The notes: generated by a model not told the origin, from the letters alone. A DNA stretch of 64,000 nt from Nitrospira sp. (GCA_005116955.1 SWDI01000001.1:694660-758659), one strand, 5' to 3'; counted from the stretch's first letter, positions 16,629 through 26,554 are shown. Program-made: numbers and translations.

Positions 16629-17199
16629 AACGACCTCCTTGCCATATCCGACAATCGCAGGTGTGCGACATGTCACATCGGAATAGGGTCCGCAGGCTCA
16701 CAAGCCCGAGGACAGTATGTGAGAAGAGTCTTACGAGATGATTGGTGAGGGACGAACTGGAGAAGAGGGCATGTGTATCCTCTTCATTCAATTGCATCTC
16801 AGGTCGACGAAAGATCATGGTCACCACCTCCGAGACGAAGGCAGGTGGAAACACAGTATTTACTCTACGCTCCGATGGTAGACCGGTCAAGAGCGTGTGA
16901 ACCGGTAGTGGGTCAATCTGAACTGGCATGGTCGCATTTGTATGAAACAAAGACTGGTCAATAGTCAACAGCGCTCAATTTAGCCTAGGTGCCATACAAT
17001 CAGTATGAACAGTATGAAATGTACATGTGGTTGCGTAACTGAATTCAAACTGATCCACCACCATGCGCTCCTACTTCCTGTCCGCAGTTTTATCGTGGCC
17101 ATCACAGTGAACTTGTTCTGCGAGGGTGGAAATGCTAGGGTTAATTAGGACTACACAAATCTCTGCTGGGCATTCGCCAGTGCGTCTGAGGAGCTCACC
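16629..17199. other. Spacer with weak open frame only
   Basis: A minus-strand frame (16603-16968) is open but starts at TTG without a ribosome site and overlaps the next gene, so I do not call it. The 3' part is the divergent promoter area of ftsH and the 16628 gene. Confidence 0.35.
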
Positions 17200-19320
17200 A
17201 TGCGTGTGACGGAACAGCAGACGCCAGGCAACGATAGCGATTCCACACCAGACAGACGCCAGCCACCCGACATTGGGGCTAGTGCCAGAAAGCGGACTGA
17301 GCAGGCGAAGGTGCCACCGGGTAAGACATGGCTCTGGTTCGTGCTCATCCTGCTCGCCAACTTTTTCCTCGGAAAGTTTCTGATCCCGAGCCCGGAAACA
17401 CCGGGCACCGTGCCCTACACCTTCTTTAAGCTGGAGGTGGCGAAGCACAACGTTGCGGCGATCTACAGTCAAGGGGACACCATCACGGGCCGCTTCACGG
17501 CAGCGATAACCTATCCGCCGGTGGGCGAAAAGAGCTTGGCGTCTAGTGGCGAGGGCAAAACCACGGACGAGCGTGGTGCGGTGTCTAGCAGTGTGCCGAA
17601 ACCCATCAGTGTGTTCACTACGACACTCCCCTCCTTCGTCGATCCCAGCTTGGAACAATTCTTAATTACAAATGGGGTCGAGATCAGTGCGAAGCCTATT
17701 CAAGAAGATGGGAATCCACTGGCGACGATCTTTTTTAGCTTCGGCCCGGGTCTGCTCTTCATCGGCTTTTATATCTGGCTCTTCCGTCGGGCTGCGCAGC
17801 AAGGCGGAGGCATGATGGGCGGAGGACTTATGGGCATGGGCAAGAGCCGGGCTCGCCGGTATGATCAAGAGCAGACGGCAAAGGTGACCTTCGAAGATGT
17901 GGCCGGCATCGATGAAGCTGAGAACGAACTGGTCGAGATCGTGGATTTCCTCAAGGATACGAAGAAGTACACCCGCCTCGGAGGGACGGCGCCGAAAGGC
18001 GTGCTGCTCATTGGCGCGCCAGGGACCGGGAAGACGCTGCTCGCAAAAGCTGTGGCAGGAGAGGCGGGGGTGCCCTTCTTCTCGATGAGCGCCGCGGAGT
18101 TTGTGGAGATGATCGTAGGAGTGGGCGCAGCGAGGGTGCGAGATCTCTTCAAGGAGGCGCGTGAGAATGCCCCTGCGATAGTGTTCATCGACGAACTCGA
18201 TGCCATCGGGCGCGCACGCGGGCAGATGGCGATCGGGGGATCCAGCGAGCAGGAGCAAACCTTGAATCAAATCTTGACCGAAATGGATGGGTTCTCGAGT
18301 CGGCAAGGCATCATCGTATTGGCGGCAACCAACCAGCCTGATGTATTGGACAAGGCGCTTCTGCGACCCGGACGCTTCGATAGGCGCGTTGTCGTGAATC
18401 TCCCAGACCGGACAGGACGAGAGGCGATCCTGAAAGTCCACACCCGTAATGTCCCGCTCGCGAACGACGCCATACTGGGAAACCTTGCTGCAATGACGCC
18501 GGGTCTCTCGGGGGCCGACCTGAAGAATCTGGTCAATGAGGCCGCATTACTGGGAGCTCGCCGCGAGCAACAGGAGGTCCGTCACAAGGACTTCCTCGAT
18601 GCGCTGGAGAAGATCGTGCTCGGCCCCGAACGACCGATTCTCATGAGCCGGGACGACCGCGAACGGATTGCCTACCATGAGGGTGGACATGCCATCCTCG
18701 GTCTCGTCGTGCCTGGCGCTGACCCCGTGAATCGAGTCACGATTGTGCCCCGCGGGCAGGCGCTCGGTGTCACCTATCAGCGCCCAGACAGCGACCGCTA
18801 TAACTATCCGGAAGCCTATTTACGCGCGAGGATCGTTGGCATGCTGGGCGGGCGTGCAGCCGAAGAGATTGTCTACGGGACGAAGACCACCGGGGCCGAA
18901 AACGACATCGAGCAAGCCACCGGTCTCGCCCGCCGGATGGTCACGCGTTGGGGTATGAGTGAGCGGCTCGGCCTTGTGCAGCTCGCGCCACGGGAGAACC
19001 CCTACCTAAGCGGCCTAAACGGGTACGGAGACGCAAGGCCGTTTAGCGAGGAGACGGCTCAAGTCATCGATGCCGAGGTGCTGAAGATTATCGTCGAGAG
19101 CTACGACGAGGCCCGGCGGCTTCTCAGCGCGTATCGCAAGCAACTTGGTGTACTTGCCGAAGCCTTGCTCGCGCGCGAGACCCTCAACGAACAGGAGATT
19201 CTCGATGTGACGGGGCTCTCTCATGCGCCGGCCCTAGAGTCTAGAATGTTGTCCCATCCCGGTGTCGGCAGCAGGAACGCGGACTCCTCCCGTGAGGAGT
19301 CCACAGCGCGAATATCATAG
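17200..19320 (+). CDS. ftsH: FtsH-type ATP-dependent zinc metalloprotease (divergent copy)
   Basis: 706-residue membrane AAA+ protease that extracts and degrades membrane and regulatory proteins. It has an N-terminal helix (about 43-61), a periplasmic domain with a long Ser/Gly insertion (110-135), a second helix (177-196), an AAA domain with Walker A GAPGTGKT (272-279), Walker B FIDELD (329-334) and pore loop [10 protein letters not shown]. The zinc site is HEGGH (493-497; HEAGH is usual). GAGGAG lies six bases before the ATG. The divergent periplasmic region and accessory location suggest an additional, acquired FtsH rather than the housekeeping copy. The last codons contain a perfect hairpin (19281-19302). 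Confidence 0.93.
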   Translation: MRVTEQQTPGNDSDSTPDRRQPPDIGASARKRTEQAKVPPGKTWLWFVLILLANFFLGKFLIPSPETPGTVPYTFFKLEVAKHNVAAIYSQGDTITGRFTAAITYPPVGEKSLASSGEGKTTDERGAVSSSVPKPISVFTTTLPSFVDPSLEQFLITNGVEISAKPIQEDGNPLATIFFSFGPGLLFIGFYIWLFRRAAQQGGGMMGGGLMGMGKSRARRYDQEQTAKVTFEDVAGIDEAENELVEIVDFLKDTKKYTRLGGTAPKGVLLIGAPGTGKTLLAKAVAGEAGVPFFSMSAAEFVEMIVGVGAARVRDLFKEARENAPAIVFIDELDAIGRARGQMAIGGSSEQEQTLNQILTEMDGFSSRQGIIVLAATNQPDVLDKALLRPGRFDRRVVVNLPDRTGREAILKVHTRNVPLANDAILGNLAAMTPGLSGADLKNLVNEAALLGARREQQEVRHKDFLDALEKIVLGPERPILMSRDDRERIAYHEGGHAILGLVVPGADPVNRVTIVPRGQALGVTYQRPDSDRYNYPEAYLRARIVGMLGGRAAEEIVYGTKTTGAENDIEQATGLARRMVTRWGMSERLGLVQLAPRENPYLSGLNGYGDARPFSEETAQVIDAEVLKIIVESYDEARRLLSAYRKQLGVLAEALLARETLNEQEILDVTGLSHAPALESRMLSHPGVGSRNADSSREESTARIS
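19281..19302 (+). other. Hairpin inside the 3' end of ftsH
   Basis: GGACTCCTC and GAGGAGTCC pair perfectly (9 bp) around a CCGT loop. It lies within the coding region, 15 bases before the stop, and has no T-run; it may slow exonucleases or be a chance coding palindrome (DSSREES). Confidence 0.6.
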
Positions 19321-19461
19321 AAAACCTGACCTAGCTTACTTAAACGGCCGAGATTCTCTGTGAGGATCGGACGAAAGGAGGGCTGCATACCAAGGCTCTC
19401 GTCACACTATCAGAAAGAACAGATCCTTACTCAGCTGCGTGAGGTCACGACTCTCGTTGCT

Positions 19462-20646
19462 TCAACCATTAGTTGGCGGGGCTTTCTTGAGTGTCAACCA
19501 GAGCACCACATAACCCGCTATCGCGGACAGGAGTGATCCAAGCAGAACACCAATGCGCTCATCAAATAATGCAGGTCGCTGCAGCTCCTCAAAGGCGAGC
19601 GCACCGATAAACAGACTCATGGTGAAACCAATTCCGCACAATATGGCGACCCCGTAAAGCTGTATCGCTGTGATCCCCATCGGCAGGCGGGCAATCCCCA
19701 GCAGGGTCCCCACTATGCAAAACAGAAAGACTCCCAATTGCTTGCCCAGAAACAACCCCAGTGTAATGCCGAGGGAGACGGGGTGGGTGAGACTTTCCAT
19801 GGATACCTCGTTCAGGGAGATTCCGGCATTAAAGAAGGCAAAGAGTGGCAAGGTGACAAAAGCCACCGCCGTGTGAAGTTCATGCTCCAGGATGCGGAGC
19901 GGTGAGTGGGCCCGATTCTTGGGGGCAGTGAGTGGAATAAACATCGCGAGAAGGACGCCAGCAAGGGTCGCGTGTACACCGGACTTCAACACGGCGACCC
20001 ACATCACGAGGCCCACCAGGGCATAGAGGGGAATGGCCGTCACGCCACTACGGTTCAAAAGCAGCAGGACTACGAGACAGCCGCCAGCGCTCCACATCAT
20101 GGCCGGAGAGAGATTCGAGGTGAAAAAGAGCGCAATGATGATGATGGCGCCGACATCATCAAAAATCGCGAGCGACACCAAAAAGACTTTCAGCGAAAGC
20201 GGGACCCGTTGACCCAGCAGGGAGAGAATTCCCAATGAGAAGGCCGTATCAGTGGCGATGGGAATCGCCCAGCCAGCCATACCGGCCGGATTCTCAGAGT
20301 TGACCCACCAGTAGATAAATCCGGGAACCACCATCCCACCCAGAGCGCCCATGGCTGGAAGCCCAACGTTGGCTGTATCGGACAGTTCCCCTTCTATGAT
20401 CTCCCGTTTCAGCTCCATCCCGACCAGAAAGAAAAACAGCACCATCAGGCCGTCGTTGATCCAGAGCAGAAGAGGTTTGTGAATCTGCAAGTTCCCAAAC
20501 TGAACCCCAACTGGAATCTGCAGGAGGCTGTCATACAGATGCTTCAGGCCGGTATTGGCGCAAATCATGGCAAGTCCTGCGGCCAGCATCAGCAGAATGC
20601 CACTGGCGGATTCCAGTTTAAGGAACGTGCGAATATTACTAATCAT
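19462..20646 (-). CDS. nhaA: Na+/H+ antiporter NhaA
   Basis: 394-residue antiporter exporting Na+ in exchange for protons at alkaline pH. The ion-binding Asp pair is in SLAIFDDVGAIIIIALFF, and the sequence follows NhaA closely throughout: ASGILLMLAAGLAMICANTGL, LLLWINDGLMVLFFFLVGMELKRE, GWAIPIATDTAFSLGILSLLG, and KQLGVFLFC with GIGFTMSLFI near the end. I set the start at 20646 (MISNIRTFLKLESASG), which matches the usual NhaA N-terminus; the longer frame adds a polar, unconvincing stretch. It is adjacent to the extra ftsH (convergent), consistent with a stress-adaptation cluster. Confidence 0.93.
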   Translation of the reverse strand: MISNIRTFLKLESASGILLMLAAGLAMICANTGLKHLYDSLLQIPVGVQFGNLQIHKPLLLWINDGLMVLFFFLVGMELKREIIEGELSDTANVGLPAMGALGGMVVPGFIYWWVNSENPAGMAGWAIPIATDTAFSLGILSLLGQRVPLSLKVFLVSLAIFDDVGAIIIIALFFTSNLSPAMMWSAGGCLVVLLLLNRSGVTAIPLYALVGLVMWVAVLKSGVHATLAGVLLAMFIPLTAPKNRAHSPLRILEHELHTAVAFVTLPLFAFFNAGISLNEVSMESLTHPVSLGITLGLFLGKQLGVFLFCIVGTLLGIARLPMGITAIQLYGVAILCGIGFTMSLFIGALAFEELQRPALFDERIGVLLGSLLSAIAGYVVLWLTLKKAPPTNG

Positions 20647-21186
20647 TTCGATGCCATCGCGTTCGGTGTCCAGAAGTTTCCGATCGTCTCGGGTACCGTA
20701 TTCCCAGTTCCCACTATGCCACTCTGCGCACACCACGACCGCCATGGCAATGCGAGAGTGTTGTGGCGAGAAGGACCTACCGACACGGACGATCGGATGG
20801 TCAGGTTATCCCAACAAGATGATTGATGAGGGATGAGTTCGAGAGAAGACCACCTTACGCTGTTTCTTGTCGAGAGGGTTTCATGTTTCAATCATGGACG
20901 TGGCCCCTCAATGCGGCTTTTCACTGATCGCATGAATATGGGCCATACATGGCTCCATTGACACAACACAGGGTAGATCTGTAAGCTTATCACATGACGT
21001 ACTAAGCCATCGCTGACTATCCTATCCCTCGCGCGATTCCTTCCCATCCCGTTCGTGCGCGTCTGATTCCCCGGTCGTCGCCGCTTCTGCGCCTGAGTTT
21101 CCACGGTCGTCTCTCTCCCAAGCACGCCGGAGGCGTCTTGCCGTCGAGAGGAGTGGAGACCTCATTTTCTCACCAAGGAGTTCATA
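20647..21186. other. Intergenic region without clear genes
   Basis: About 540 bases holding the divergent promoters of nhaA (-) and the CsbD-like gene (+). Short open frames exist on both strands but lack ribosome sites and protein-like composition. Confidence 0.4.
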
Positions 21187-21429
21187 ATGAATAAAGAGCA
21201 ATTCAGGCAATTCTGGGAGCAACTCAAAACGCCGCTCAAGGCCAAGTGGGTGAATATCACGGAGTCTGATCTAATTGAAATTAAAGGAGATATTGGCAGG
21301 TTCGAGACAGTCATCCAGAAGCGGTATGGAGAACTCCAGAAAGATGAAGTGGCGACATGGGCGAACCGTCGCTACTCCCATTGGACAGGGAACTATATCG
21401 GATATAAGGATGCAGCCCAGGCGGTGTAG
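21187..21429 (+). CDS. CsbD-like stress protein
   Basis: 80-residue hydrophilic helical protein of the CsbD/YjbJ type, a family commonly induced by general stress. The typical opening NKEQFRQFWEQLKTPLKAKWVNITESDL and the KGDIGRFETVIQKRYG segment are clear. AAGGAG six bases before the ATG supports the start. Molecular function of the family is not established. A 114-residue unknown gene follows after 53 bases on the same strand and the pair ends in a strong terminator hairpin, so the two are probably cotranscribed. Confidence 0.8.
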   Translation: MNKEQFRQFWEQLKTPLKAKWVNITESDLIEIKGDIGRFETVIQKRYGELQKDEVATWANRRYSHWTGNYIGYKDAAQAV

Positions 21430-21482
21430 GCGAGCAGTTATTCGGCGGCAGGACAACGGTCGCATTTACTGAGGGAGCGAAC

Positions 21483-21827
21483 ATGAAGCGAATCGTGATC
21501 AACCGGAGCTACGATGAATTCTGCATCAGCCACAAGGCACTGACCAGGCTGCGTGAATTAGGCCAACCTCAGGCGCTGGCGGAGACGGATCGCGGGTCCT
21601 ATTGGCCTCAGGCAGCTGGGCCGCGGGAACCGAGCTTGAATCAGTATGGAAAGCTCATCCCGCGGGATGATGAGAACCTGGTTCGTGTGGTGGAAGAACT
21701 GCTGGAAGCAGCCGATGGACATGCGGCCAAGCTCAAAGTCGTATCTATCCCTGACGATGTGAACTGGGTGATTGCCAAGACTGAGGGTGGTGAACAGGTA
21801 AGTGAAGTTCACCGTACGTGGGGATAA
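21483..21827 (+). CDS. Conserved-looking hypothetical protein
   Basis: 114-residue soluble protein. It opens with RIVINRSYDEFCISHKALTRLRELG and contains a central charged linker (DRGSYWPQ...REPSLNQYG). The compact second half (DDENLVRVVEELLEAADGHAAKLKVVSIPDDVNWVIAKTEGGEQVSEVHRTWG) looks like an alpha/beta domain. Similar small proteins occur in many bacteria next to stress genes, but I know no assigned function. GAGGGAGC precedes the ATG. It is followed 43 bases later by a perfect bidirectional terminator shared with the convergent RRM gene. Confidence 0.7.
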   Translation: MKRIVINRSYDEFCISHKALTRLRELGQPQALAETDRGSYWPQAAGPREPSLNQYGKLIPRDDENLVRVVEELLEAADGHAAKLKVVSIPDDVNWVIAKTEGGEQVSEVHRTWG

Positions 21828-21870
21828 GCGTAGAAGTTAGATCCGACGAGAACAGCATTCCGAATGGATT

Positions 21871-21900
21871 AAAGGGGCGCTTCGAGTGAAGCGCCCCTTT
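21871..21900. terminator. Bidirectional intrinsic terminator
   Basis: AAAGGGGCGCTTC and GAAGCGCCCCTTT form a perfect 13-bp stem with loop GAGT. The stem ends in T/A runs on both strands, so it can stop transcripts from the stress genes (+) and the RRM gene (-). Confidence 0.92.
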
Positions 21901-21927
21901 CGTATTCAGGCAGAATGTGTACCGGGA

Positions 21928-22260
21928 TTAGTAGCGGTTGCGGTCGCGCCCACCCCCACCACCTCCACCGAATCGTGAGCCGCCTCCACCTGCACCACCG
22001 CCGGATCGTGGCTCCATTGGCTTGGCTTCATTCACAGTCAATGACCGTCCGTCCATCTGTGACCCGTTCAGGGCAGTGATGGCTGCCTTGGCTTCTTCGG
22101 CGGTCGACATCTCAACGAAGCCGAATCCACGTGACTGACCCGTGAACTTGTCCGCAATCACGCGGGCCGATTCGACCGTGCCGTGCTCCGCAAACAGGCT
22201 GGTGAGTTGAGATTCGGTTGCCGAGTAAGGCAATCCGCCGACATACAATTTTGAACCCAT
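21928..22260 (-). CDS. Glycine-rich RRM RNA-binding protein
   Basis: 110-residue RNA-binding protein of the bacterial/cyanobacterial Rbp type, likely an RNA chaperone in cold or stress. A single RRM spans residues 3-80 with RNP2 LYVGGLPY (5-12) and RNP1 RGFGFVEM (44-51), so aromatic RNA-contact residues are intact. The C-terminus (86-110) is almost entirely Gly with Arg at the end. GGAAGGAGG six bases before the ATG at 22260 fixes the start; an upstream in-frame ATG at 22293 lacks one. A leader of more than 150 bases with a possible 23-codon upstream frame precedes it, suggesting post-transcriptional control. Confidence 0.93.
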   Translation of the reverse strand: MGSKLYVGGLPYSATESQLTSLFAEHGTVESARVIADKFTGQSRGFGFVEMSTAEEAKAAITALNGSQMDGRSLTVNEAKPMEPRSGGGAGGGGSRFGGGGGGGRDRNRY

Positions 22261-22351
22261 GGGGGTTCCTCCTTCCAAAATGATATTGTCCAAGACACGA
22301 GAAGGACTTCAGAGGGGAAGGAGAGGGCCGAAGACGTAGTTGGTGAACGGC

Positions 22352-22423
22352 TCAGGTCAGGCTTCCGATCAGATTCTCGGCAGGAACAACATCGGTGACA
22401 GGCCGTTGAAATTCGTGTTTCAT
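22352..22423 (-). CDS. Possible leader peptide upstream of RRM gene
   Basis: A 23-residue frame (MKHEFQRPVTDVVPAENL...) with GGAGG seven bases before its ATG and a TGA stop 91 bases before the RRM gene start. The good ribosome site and its position in the leader suggest a regulatory upstream frame or a tiny protein; there is no evidence beyond that. Confidence 0.35.
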   Translation of the reverse strand: MKHEFQRPVTDVVPAENLIGSLT

Positions 22424-22650
22424 GCGAGGCCCTCCGCACTGAAACATTGACATCGTAACAGATGTATACAGGAATAGCTATCCTGGGCACTCGTGGAGGG
22501 CAGGACCGTTATCTACTTCCGGAGAAGGGTGAGGGTTTGAAGCATTCCCCGCAAGACTATCGTGTATCTATACTCAAAGCGGGACGCCGCGCTGTAGCAA
22601 AACTCAGAAATGATTGGTTGAATGGGCTGCTAGCGGTAGCATATGCAGTC

Positions 22651-23142
22651 ATGATGACGCGTTGCATCACCATTGGCCTGGTGCTGGTATCAGTCATCGT
22701 CGCTCCTGCGCTTGCCCAGGCCGACTTCGTCGCGCGGGTCTTGATCGTCCACGAAGGAGATCGTCTCACCATTTACCATCAAGGCCGAAGGGACATGGTC
22801 TATCTTCGCGGGGTGGATTGTCCCGAGCTGAAACAGCCCTATGGGAAACAGGCGAAACGTGCCACGGCTGCCTATATCGGCAACCGTGAAGTGGTCGTGC
22901 GAGACTTGAAGCGGGATCGGCAGGGTCGGATGACCGTCGACATCCTACTGCCGGATGGACGACAGATCACCCATGAACTGGTCAAAGAAGGGCTCGCTTG
23001 GGTGCAACCGGGCGGGTCCGGCGATCAAACCATGAACGATATGGAAGAGCTGGCCAGAGCCGCAGGGACAGGTCTGTGGTCAGAGCCAAATCCCATCCCA
23101 CCGTGGAAGTGGAAGTTCACGAGGCCTGCTCGCAACAAGTAG
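22651..23142 (+). CDS. Secreted staphylococcal-nuclease-like (SNase) protein
   Basis: 163-residue exported protein: signal peptide (residues 1-24, ending APALAQA) followed by an SNase OB-fold. The family landmarks are DRLTIYHQGRRDMVYLRGVDCPELKQPYGKQA and QGRMTVDILLPDG, and GLAWVQPGG. Relative to Staphylococcus nuclease the D40 and E43 positions (VDCPE) and R87 (QGRM) are kept, but R35 aligns with Tyr (VYLRGVD), so nuclease activity is uncertain. Several environmental homologues share this change. The ATG at 22651 begins the signal peptide; the frame is open further upstream but reads as non-protein there. It is divergent from the RRM gene. Confidence 0.85.
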   Translation: MMTRCITIGLVLVSVIVAPALAQADFVARVLIVHEGDRLTIYHQGRRDMVYLRGVDCPELKQPYGKQAKRATAAYIGNREVVVRDLKRDRQGRMTVDILLPDGRQITHELVKEGLAWVQPGGSGDQTMNDMEELARAAGTGLWSEPNPIPPWKWKFTRPARNK

Positions 23143-23828
23143 AATTCTTATTCCACATCTTCTGTGGACAACCATGTGAACAAGTCTCCTCATTCTGCGA
23201 AAGACAGTGCAAATGGCGTGCGTATTCAGCGAAGTGCCTATTTTATGGGCATCCGCTCCATCCTGATTGTGCCACAAGTAATAGTGGTGCAAGGCTAAGT
23301 TCTTTGCTTTCTTGCATATTCCTAGGAATTTTTATTGACATGATCTAGGCGACCTACGCTGATGATGGCGCGTGTGCCACTAATCCAATGGTTATCCACA
23401 GGATTGACAGCTTTCTGGGGATGACGACTCTCGGCAACAGGAGCGAGGTTTCTTTTCTGTCAAGGGGCTAAGGAAGAAAAGACGGCTCCATTGAAATGGG
23501 GAAAAGATCTAGAGACCAATTTCTCAAGGCCAGAGCCAAATGGCTAATGCCAGGCATAATCGTCTCCTTTTCTGAGAGCGAAAGGGTTTATTAGTAGTCC
23601 CTACTTCCATCGGTCAAGGAGTCGGCCCCCTCGCTCCTGATGGAACACCTTGTGTCTGGCATACAAGGAATAAATCCTTTCGATAACCTATGGTGAGACT
23701 AAGTGTTCGTAGGGCGGTTTGAACTACGGGTATGGTGAGCGTGGTGAAGCATGAACGGGTTGTTTGGAGGCACAGGCTCTTCGACAGACACAGAGCGAAC
23801 CGATTCTGACACGAACGGTCGGGATGCT
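23143..23828. other. Gene-free stretch of about 690 bases
   Basis: No convincing gene. TCCACA/TGTGGA flank a short loop near 23153-23170, just after the SNase stop. Otherwise AT-rich sequence between convergent genes with no recognisable repeat or RNA. Confidence 0.4.
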
Positions 23829-24437
23829 CTACTGGCCTGAAGCCTTGTGCCGCCAGCTCTCTTCTGCCACCACCACATATCTCAACGGACCACCGGGCAG
23901 TATGGCATCAAATGGATAGCAGGTGATGAGGACGAGTCTGGCCTGCTGATGATCGAGTGCGATCGTGCCGGATCGTGAATCCGCCATGCGACGCTCTGAA
24001 ACAACGTAGTGCAGCCTCTTACCCGTTGCGGTTTGAATCACGATTTCATCCTGCCGGTGCAGTCGTTTGAGAAAGCTGAAGTGTGTATCACGGTGGCCGG
24101 TGAGGATCGTTGTGCCGACCGAACCAGGCAACGCACTCGATTCAGCATAGCTAGGGCCGAAGGCGAGCGTGCGCCCATACGCGCCGTTCAACACGATCAG
24201 ATCGATGTTCTTTGAAGGGATGGTCAAGCGTGCGACGGGCCACGTATCAGCCCAAGGCCATGGTTTGACGGCAATCTCTCCCGCAAGGGTGCGGGACCAG
24301 GCTCGCTGTAGCAGATACTGCGCGAGCCTGGCCTTCGCATAGATCCACGATCCTTCCCCAATCTGCCAGAGACCGGTCGCAAGGAGACATAGGACCAGCA
24401 TGACTGGGAGAGGTGGAGTGAGTCGCATTCGGCTCAT
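23829..24437 (-). CDS. Sortase (class GN, Gram-negative type)
   Basis: 202-residue membrane transpeptidase that would cleave the LPKTA signal of the neighbouring vWA protein and join it to an amine acceptor. The N-terminal helix (8-26) anchors it. Catalytic residues are visible: H115 in LTGHRDTHF, C173 in VLITCYP and R186 in PGGPLRY. The ATG overlaps the substrate gene's stop (ATGA at 24434-24437), so the two are translationally coupled; the longer frame to 24497 would run into that gene. Sortases paired with a single vWA substrate are known from marine and environmental Proteobacteria; what the substrate is attached to in the Gram-negative envelope is not established. Confidence 0.93.
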   Translation of the reverse strand: MSRMRLTPPLPVMLVLCLLATGLWQIGEGSWIYAKARLAQYLLQRAWSRTLAGEIAVKPWPWADTWPVARLTIPSKNIDLIVLNGAYGRTLAFGPSYAESSALPGSVGTTILTGHRDTHFSFLKRLHRQDEIVIQTATGKRLHYVVSERRMADSRSGTIALDHQQARLVLITCYPFDAILPGGPLRYVVVAEESWRHKASGQ

Positions 24438-26554
24438 GCAAGTCGCTTCCGACAGCTCCACATCAGTAGTGCCAGCATGATCGCAAGCATTCCGCACACG
24501 ACCTGCAACTGGCCGCTCGTGGCCGTCTTGGGAAGAGTTGCAAGAGAGACGAGATTATCTCTCCTCTGTTCCTGCTCAGTGGCCAACTTATCTGTCGGCC
24601 TTGCTGGCGTCACATCGACTGCGACCAGGCTGGTGTACTTGCTGACAAGGTGGTGCGCCAGCGCCACATCGATGATGGCTGTTCGGATCGGTCCTTCCTC
24701 TTCGCCCTTGTACGTGTCGTCCATGAGTGCACCAATCTTCTGTCTGGCCCAATTGATGGAGATGCCGCTGCGTGATGACGCCTGCGTGAAGGAAACAGGA
24801 AGCGACCAAGGCTGAGTGCCTGCCTGTCCTACGAGTGTTCCTTCGTGGGGAGCGGATCGGGTCTTAAAGGCAAGCAAGACCGGCTCACCTTCATAGAGGT
24901 CGGATATCTGCGTTGGATAGGGTTCAAGCCCTGGCCAGCCTGATTGATCGAAGCGAATAGTCGTAAGGACTGGACGTTCCAATTTCTTCAACAGCAGGTC
25001 TAACCGGTCCTTCACCTCGGTCACATTGCCGATGTGGGTGAAGGTACCATGTCCAAACTCCGCGGCCTTACGCATGAGGTGGCTGTTGGGTGTGGCACCG
25101 ATGCCGATCGTAAACAACCGTCTCGAACCCAGCCGGTGGTGCAGCAGCTCAAACAGCTCCTCTTCGTTGCCGACCTGGCCATCGGTCAATAAGACGATCT
25201 GTTGAATGCGTGCGGCGTCTTGTGGGCTCTTTAACGCGTGCCGGAGAGCCGGGAGTATCTCAGTTCCTCCGTCTGCCGAGAGATGTTCCGCATAGTGGAT
25301 GGCTTTCTTGATCGTGCCAGTGGTGACCGGTTCGAGCGTGGGAAAGAGGGAGCGGACTGTATTGTTAAACTGGATGATGTTGAACCGGTCCTGCGTGGTC
25401 AATCGAGTGAGGGCGGCAGCCAGTGACGACTTCGCCTGTTCGATGGACGGGCCGACCATTGATCCAGAGGTGTCGATGATGAAGGTTAGGTCCCGTGGAA
25501 GGCGGGTGGCTTTTTGATCGTGTTCCGTGGGAGGGGCAATCATCAGTAGGCCGTAAGTCTCGCCGTTGTGCTGCTCGGTGAAAACCGTGGCTAGCGGTTC
25601 GGTTCTGGCGGCGGGATGCCAGATGAGTTGAAAATCACGATCTGCAGGGACTGTATCGGTCTTGAGGCTGATGTGGAATCCGCCGTCGGGATCCCGGATG
25701 GCAATGATCGGATGGTACGGGGATTCCACGTCGGCCACAGGGAATCCCGGATTGAGGATGAGTGAGAGACTCACGGGGTTGCTGGAGCCTGGGCTGGGTG
25801 ATTGCACTCGTGGTGTGATGCGAGAGGCATCCGGTACACGGTCGGTGTCCAGCAGGGTGCCAGTTCCCTGTGGCGCTTGGCCTTCAATGATGACCGGGGT
25901 GCCAGGGATGTAGCGCTGGCCGACGGCCATGGGGAAGCGGAGCTGGTACTGACCGCTGTCGTACCGGACTGTTTCCTGGTATTCGATTTCTACTGTGATG
26001 TGCTCGCCGGGGCCGATGTTCGCCACAGACGTGGTGAAGATATTCGGTCGTTCCTGCTCGATCAAACTCGTCCGCTTCCCTTCCTGCTTAGCCTGTTCGT
26101 AGACCTTCTTTGCTTCGGTCCGTTCCTTGATCTGGCCTTCGATGATCCGTTCGCCGACCTTCATGCGGAGATGGTCCACTGCGGCGGATTCCGGCAGGGG
26201 GAACACGTAGATGCCTTCGAGCCAGTCTCCTTTCTTCGTACTGGGATTTGTGAACTCCTGCCGCACGATGGTACGGGCAATGATGCCCGTCACGGCAATC
26301 TCGACGTCGGTTTTGAGAACCGGCGCCGGCAGGTAGCGACCAGACTGGTTTGTCTTGAAGAGGAGCGTGCCTTCGGTCACTTCGTGGATGCCCATCGTCG
26401 GGACGATACCGGTCGTCAGCGATTCAAGCTCGATGGCTGAGGCAGGCTGAGAGAGGAAGATGAGGTAGAGGAGAGAGAGCAGGGTGCAGAGTGTCACAGG
26501 CACGGCAGACCGGAAGGCACGGAGGCCTTGGGCCGGAAACAAATCGTTCAGCAT
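24434..26554 (-). CDS. VIT/vWA domain protein, sortase substrate
   Basis: 706-residue exported protein of the marine proteobacterial sortase target type. Signal peptide 1-40 (ending PASA). VIT domain about 80-210 (VRQEFTNPSTKKGDWLEGIYVFPLPESAAVDHLRM). vWA domain from about 355 with an intact MIDAS DTSGSM (361-366), so metal-dependent protein binding is expected. The C-terminus carries LPKTA at 674-678, a hydrophobic helix and a basic RKRLA tail, the classic sorting signal. I chose the ATG at 26554 (GAGGA upstream) rather than 26629. It is dedicated to the sortase encoded immediately downstream. An OmpA-family gene lies upstream on the same strand. Confidence 0.95.
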   Translation of the reverse strand: MLNDLFPAQGLRAFRSAVPVTLCTLLSLLYLIFLSQPASAIELESLTTGIVPTMGIHEVTEGTLLFKTNQSGRYLPAPVLKTDVEIAVTGIIARTIVRQEFTNPSTKKGDWLEGIYVFPLPESAAVDHLRMKVGERIIEGQIKERTEAKKVYEQAKQEGKRTSLIEQERPNIFTTSVANIGPGEHITVEIEYQETVRYDSGQYQLRFPMAVGQRYIPGTPVIIEGQAPQGTGTLLDTDRVPDASRITPRVQSPSPGSSNPVSLSLILNPGFPVADVESPYHPIIAIRDPDGGFHISLKTDTVPADRDFQLIWHPAARTEPLATVFTEQHNGETYGLLMIAPPTEHDQKATRLPRDLTFIIDTSGSMVGPSIEQAKSSLAAALTRLTTQDRFNIIQFNNTVRSLFPTLEPVTTGTIKKAIHYAEHLSADGGTEILPALRHALKSPQDAARIQQIVLLTDGQVGNEEELFELLHHRLGSRRLFTIGIGATPNSHLMRKAAEFGHGTFTHIGNVTEVKDRLDLLLKKLERPVLTTIRFDQSGWPGLEPYPTQISDLYEGEPVLLAFKTRSAPHEGTLVGQAGTQPWSLPVSFTQASSRSGISINWARQKIGALMDDTYKGEEEGPIRTAIIDVALAHHLVSKYTSLVAVDVTPARPTDKLATEQEQRRDNLVSLATLPKTATSGQLQVVCGMLAIMLALLMWSCRKRLA

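Noticed and set aside
16603-16968. 121-codon minus-strand frame
   Set aside because: TTG start without ribosome site, and overlap with the better supported membrane protein start at 16628.
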